Of a stretch of DNA of 64,000 nucleotides, positions 60,004-64,000 are shown in pieces (positions within the stretch are counted from its first letter, which is position 1; every line of letters begins with the position of its first letter). The notes beneath the pieces were generated by a model. It ran no database searches, was not told where the DNA came from, and worked only from the letters and a program-made list of their open reading frames with translations. A program made the translations under genes and the position numbers. Source of the DNA: Erythroxylum novogranatense (Eukaryota; Streptophyta; Magnoliopsida; Malpighiales; Erythroxylaceae); contig CM057228.1 in NCBI GenBank assembly GCA_029891385.1, forward strand, positions 83,750,964 through 83,814,963, read 5' to 3'.

Positions 60004-61202
60004 ATGCCACATACCAGAATGGCAGATAAGATTGAAGCGATGGAGAAGAGGTTGGAAGAAAATATTACCAAACACATGACCCAGTTAACCGAAACCTTGC
60101 TAGCCTACATGACCAAAACAGACACACGTTTGGCTGAGTTTGCTAATCGATTACTTGCTAACACTGAAACTGGATCCTCTGGCCACAACTCACCTTCAAC
60201 CGATTCCGATAACCACCATGACCCCCCAACCCAAAACACTACACCCCCAAATGACAAAAACCCAGAACAAAACCCACCCACCTACCACTGTTGTGAACAT
60301 AAGATTATTCCAGGAAGCTCAAAATGTCACTCTTCTCGGGCGAGGACCCCCACTCATGGGTGTTCCAAGTAGAAAGGTATTTCGCCGTGAATCAGCTCAC
60401 CGAGGTGCAGAAGTTGGAGGCAACCGCCGTTTTCTTGGAGGGCGGGGCTCTTTCATGGCTTCGTTTTGAAGAAAAACGGAGGAAATTTCTGACATGGGAA
60501 GAATTAAAGAATCAGCTCTTGATCAGATTTCCTGGAGGCGCAACCAATATTCCTTATCAACGTTTCCTGTCTTTGAAACAAACCAACATAGTGCAGGAAT
60601 ATAGGGAGAAATTTGAAGCCTTATCCATACCTCTGAATTTAGATGATGAGATGTTGATGGCCATTTTTATCAATGGTCTGGTCCCCAAGATACGGGCTGA
60701 AGTAATTGTGCTTAATCCCACTGGGCTAGCTGACACCATGCTTAATCCCACTGGGCTAGCTGACACCATGGATACAACTCAAAGAGTGGAGGCCCGCAGC
60801 TTAGTTCTATCCAACACTAAGCCATGGAAGTGGACATTCCCCAAAACAACACATATCAGTTCACCTACTACCCACAATTATCCTTACCACAAAACACACA
60901 CTGGAAACCCAAACCTTAAAACCACAAATTATCAAACCCCGCCGCAACATAGCACCACCAACCAAACATCCAGATATTCTCACACATCATCATCAGCTAG
61001 TGTACGCAACTGCGAGATCTCACGTGGTACATTCAAACAGGTCACTGGAGCAGAGGTGCAAGCACGAAGAGAGAAAGGATTGTGTTTTAAATGTGACGAA
61101 AAATACCACCCTGGGCATATATGTAAGAATCGCCAATTGCAGGTGTTGTTGGTTAATGATGACTCGGATGGGGAGGACGTTCCAGAAATGGCTTCTACGT
61201 AA
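60004..61202 (+). pseudogene. Chromovirus gag, frameshifted
   Basis: The first frame, from ATG 60004 (or 60019), has MADKIEAMEKRLEENITKHM and a Pro/Thr/Asn-rich linker. A shift near 60310-60330 leads to the second frame with MSLFSGEDPHSWVFQVERYF, LEGGALSWLRFEEKRR, WEELKNQLLIRFPGG and KQTNIVQEYREKFEAL, the Gag capsid domain. A zinc knuckle, C-F-K-C with H and C at the CX2CX4HX4C spacing, lies at about 61085-61126. A 30-bp exact tandem duplication (60711-60740, 60741-60770) repeats LNPTGLADTM. The frame stops at 61200-61202 before the protease. Gag would form the particle that packages element RNA. Confidence 0.88.
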
Positions 61203-61223
61203 GTAGAGGGAGAGGAGCCGACT

Positions 61224-61904
61224 ATGGGTACTGTGGAGGTGTCCCTAAATTCTGTAGTGGGATTGACCTCACCCAAATCACTCCGGTTGTTGGGAGAAGT
61301 CGAGGGACGGGAGGTAGTTGTGTTGATAGATAGTGGCGCGTCCCACAACTTTATTTCGACCAGATTAGTGAAGGAGTTGGTTTTGCCTAAATCAACTACA
61401 GGAGGTTATGGGTTAGTGATGGGGACAGGAATGACGGTGGGGGTGAAGGTGTGTGTAAAGGTGTGGCAGTAAGATTGCAGGAACTTGTGGTAGTGGAGGA
61501 TTTTTTACCTCTTGAATTGGGCAGCTCCGATGTAATTTTAGGGATGAAATGGCTTACAACCTTGGGGGAAACAAGTAATAATTGGCAGGAGCTCACGATG
61601 AGAGTGAAGGTGGGAAGTAGTGAGGTGCTCTTGCGTGGTGACCCAGTTTTATGCAAGTCAGCCGTGTCCCTCAAGTCCCTGTGGAAAGTATGTCAGGCTG
61701 AAGGTCATGGAGTTTGGGTTGAATTGGGCCAGTTGCAAGCTGAGGCAGGGCACACGGAGGAAGCGGTAGAACCAGCAATTCAGTCTCTTTTGAATGAGTT
61801 TGAAGATGTGTTCAACATGCCTATGGGATTATCACCAATAAGGGAGAAGGAACATGGCATCGTCTTAAAAGAGGGCACTGCCCATCATTTTGGTATCAGA
61901 GCAG
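61224..61904 (+). pseudogene. Chromovirus protease and start of reverse transcriptase, truncated
   Basis: The first frame has LRLLGEVEGREVVVLIDSGA with DSGASHNFIS, the aspartic protease active site, at about 61325-61350. After a shift near 61460 the second frame carries LELGSSDVILGMKWLTTLGE, then LLNEFEDVFNMPMGLSPIRE and KEHGIVLKEG, the usual entry to the reverse transcriptase domain. There it stops matching: the remaining reverse transcriptase and all RNase H are missing. The joint contains CCCATCATTTTGGTATCAGA (61881-61900) with GC after it, identical to the 5' LTR end plus primer site. Confidence 0.85.
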
Positions 61905-62996
61905 TGGAAGCGTGGTGGATCGGTTAACAAAATACAGTCATTTTGTGCCCCTGAAACACCCTTCACGGCAGTTAAGGTTGCGGACATTTTTGTGCAGAAT
62001 GTGGTTCGCCTACATGGATTTCCTCGGTCCATTGTCTCCGATCGAGACAAAATTTTCATTAGCCATTTCTGGACTAAACTTTTCAGATTGCAGGGCACTG
62101 TTTTGCGTCGGAGCACCACGTATCATCCACAATCTGAAGGCCAAACCGAAGTGGTAAACCGTTGTGTGGAAACTTATTTGCGATGCTTTGCGAAGATGAA
62201 ACCTAAGACTTGGCAAGAGTGGGTTGCATGGGCTGAATTATGGTGTAACAGTAGCTTTCATACGACTGTCCAATGCACTCCATTTAGGGCGGTGTATGGT
62301 CGTGACCCCCCGCCTATAATACGCTATGGCTCAACCTTAACTCCTCTTTCTGAATTGGAGGACCAACTTCAGGCGAGAGATAGAGTGCTGGATGAGTTGA
62401 AGGACCATTTGTTGATCACCCAGAACAGGATGAAGAAAGCTGCTGATTTGAAGCAGCGTGATGTCGAATTTGCAGTAGGAGATCTGGTGTACCTCAAACT
62501 TCGACCTTATCGGTCTAAGTCATTGGCACGGAAACAGAATGAAAAGCTGTCTCCTCATTATTTCGGGCCTTATGAAGTGGTGCAGAGGATAGGACCTGTA
62601 GCTTATAAACTCAAACTCCTAGAAACTTCAAGTGTCCATCCCACGTTTCATGTTTCTCAACTTCGGGCAGCTTTAGGAGTTGACACTCCTTGCTAGGAAT
62701 TACCCCCATTTTTGACTACCGATTTAGAATGGAACGTGGAACCGAAAGCAGTGCTGAATGTGCGCTTCGGCAGTGGAGGCTCCGGAGTAGAGGAGTTGAT
62801 TGCTTGGAAGCACTTGCCGCGTTTTGAGGCTACTTGGGAACCCTTTGATTTGATCAACCAGCAGTTTCCAGCTTTCAACCTTGAGGACAAGGTTCGTCTT
62901 CTTGGGGAAGGTATTGATAGGCCTCTGGTGCATAAGCAGTATTGTAGTCGCAAGAAGAGGAGCGCGGGGGCTAGAGAAGGTGGGCCAGTCATGTGA
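61905..62996 (+). pseudogene. Chromovirus integrase and chromodomain, broken
   Basis: It starts within the integrase core at VVDRLTKYSHFVPLKH (first Asp). A one-base shift near 61955 leads to FTAVKVADIFVQNVVRLHGF, IVSDRDKIFISHFW (second Asp) and YHPQSEGQTEVVNRCVETYL (Glu), completing the D,D-35-E set. The C-terminal GPYEVVQRIGPVAYKLKL and HPTFHVSQLR follow. An in-frame TAG at 62694-62696 separates it from a chromodomain-like tail (VEELIAWKHLPRFEATWEPF, FPAFNLEDKV), which runs into the 3' LTR and stops at 62994-62996. The zinc-binding N-terminus of integrase is lost. The short LTRs and LEDKV ending suggest a Reina-like chromovirus, but the lineage is an inference. Confidence 0.88.
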
Positions 62997-63380
62997 GATG
63001 GAAAGAAGTTTGTTATGGGCATGCTGACTTGTGTTTGTTATGTACGAGTAAGAAGGAGAATTCTGTTATCCTTGAGCAATATATATATGTATCAGAGGAT
63101 AGGGAAGCATGGGGGGGGGTGATATTCTTTACTAAAAGAGAATTACAATGAGTTTGTTGGAGAGCTGCACCCTCTCGAATTGGTGTTAGGAGAGATTCAG
63201 CCTCTCAAATTGCTGTTTATTTCTTTTTGTCAACAATTTCACATTCTCAATACAATATAATATCGAGTGTTCTACTCTATTATTCTGTTCTGTCATTTCT
63301 TGATTGCTGGTTGTTTTCGGCTACTGTAATATTGAAACCCAGGTTGCTTGTTTGGCCTTTGTTATTGCTGGATCCCATCA
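62915..63380 (+). mobile_element. 3' LTR of chromovirus element, 466 bp
   Basis: It follows the purine tract TTGGGGAAGGTAT. It is nearly identical to the 5' LTR, differing by a few substitutions and small length changes in the AT repeat and a G run (about 63108-63119). It ends GGATCCCATCA, then returns to the LINE sequence. Confidence 0.93.
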
Positions 63381-64000
63381 AAGACTAAGCTCCTTAAGCA
63401 ATTTACCTATAATAAGAATTCAAGGACTGCTTCAATTACAAGACTCGTGATAAATCTCCAATAGTTTTGAAAGAAAAAAGCATTGAGGTCATGTGGACCA
63501 AGTGCTTTATTAGCATTAAGTTCGAAGAGGATTTTCTACACATCAGTATCATTAAAGAAATGAGGAGATGTGATTCTATTAGTGTTATTTTCAGAGATGA
63601 TTAAATTATGCAAAAAGGTTGTGTTTCTGTCACTTGCTAATAACCATTGTATCCTATACCTTTGTTTAAGGATTGAGAAGTTAACTTCTAGTGCTTAGAG
63701 CGGTTCTCTCAGCTCCCTTTCTAGTGGTGTTTGAGAGATCCATATATAATAAATGTTGAGCTTCTATTAAGAAACTGCTTGATATGTATTCCCATACCTC
63801 TTGAGATTTAGTCCCTTTAGCTTTTAACCATATCCACCTTCCTACAACGGATGAAGGATTTAAAGGCTTTAAATTTATGGCATAAACCATTCCTAATTGT
63901 AGCTTCAAATCCTTCATCTTCAGCCAAAAAGTTATTGAACCTAAAGGGAAATCTCCTTAGTATGTTCAAGGTAAGATTTTTGGATCACTATGGGAGAATT
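63381..64000 (-). pseudogene. LINE ORF2 fragment, 5' part
   Basis: Read on the minus strand it runs into the 59501 fragment. It has RIQWLLASDRNTTFLHNLII (near 63640), matching the 'R..WL..GD.NT.FFH' linker of plant LINE ORF2, then NANKALGPHDLNAFFFQNYW and FITSLVIEAVLEF just upstream of the reverse transcriptase (usual 'KAPGPDGFNA.FF..FW'). It has several stops and frame changes. The endonuclease domain would lie to the right, outside the window. Antisense to the GST gene. Confidence 0.82.

Larger units (their letters stand above)
58613..64000 (+). other. Intron 5 of the GST theta gene, filled with transposons
   Basis: It begins with a GTGCTT donor at 58613 and has no acceptor or exon 6 visible before the window ends, so it is at least 5.4 kb against 134, 206, 192 and 626 bp for introns 1-4. 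Unique-looking sequence runs to about 59000. The rest is an antisense LINE interrupted by a chromovirus. If exon 6 follows to the right, the gene may still be spliced. Confidence 0.75.

Overview
This is a transposon-dominated stretch of a flowering-plant nuclear genome, probably a eudicot. The evidence is AT-rich DNA, nested LTR retrotransposons primed by initiator tRNA-Met or tRNA-Asp, Athila-like elements, a PIF/Harbinger transposon, a plant LINE, and one recognisable host gene with canonical GT-AG introns. The species cannot be named from the sequence. Most open reading frames here are chance frames inside long terminal repeats (LTRs).

Layout. 1-9849: a large non-coding LTR element (LARD type) with LTRs of about 4.1 kb, a 3.8 kb internal region without coding capacity, an intact primer-binding site and a polypurine tract. 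9850-28340: an older plus-strand Athila-like element (C-terminal ORF, 3' region, 3' LTR) that has been split. The split is filled by two minus-strand copies of a giant LTR (10768-~14045 and ~14156-25067). The second copy holds a 5.4 kb plus-strand solo LTR (14625-19991, target-site duplication CATAC) and a 2.1 kb copia-like solo LTR (22116-24204, duplication TTAAT). 28340-33839: a decayed minus-strand Athila-like element with gag, protease, tRNA-Asp primer site and 5' LTR, but no polymerase. 33845-49045: a three-LTR complex (LTR-internal-LTR-internal-LTR) bounded by one duplication, ACTAT. It contains a minus-strand 5.1 kb solo LTR (43166-48247, duplication ATTTT). 49155-56877: a dead PIF/Harbinger transposon with Myb-like and DDE ORFs, a UDP-glycosyltransferase fragment, and a minus-strand 2.9 kb solo LTR inserted in the Myb ORF. 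57121 to the end: exons 1-5 of a theta-class glutathione S-transferase. Its fifth intron holds an antisense LINE, itself split by a chromodomain-containing Ty3/gypsy element (59502-63380) that has lost its reverse transcriptase.

How it fits together. The giant-LTR families differ in sequence but share an architecture. They have degenerate internal modules, a family-specific array of short words at one homologous place, a conserved 'CCGACATCCGATTGA'-like block, a short hairpin followed by CTCAC and CAGG, and in several a palindromic 3' terminus. Base pairs in both hairpins change in a compensating way between copies. None encodes its own proteins, so they presumably depend on autonomous chromovirus-type relatives elsewhere. 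The most interesting signals are these paired RNA- or DNA-level structures, the three-LTR complex, the doubled LTR-end/primer-site cassette, and the reverse-transcriptase deletion sealed with LTR/primer-site sequence. Only the GST gene looks like a functional host gene, and its last exons lie outside the window.
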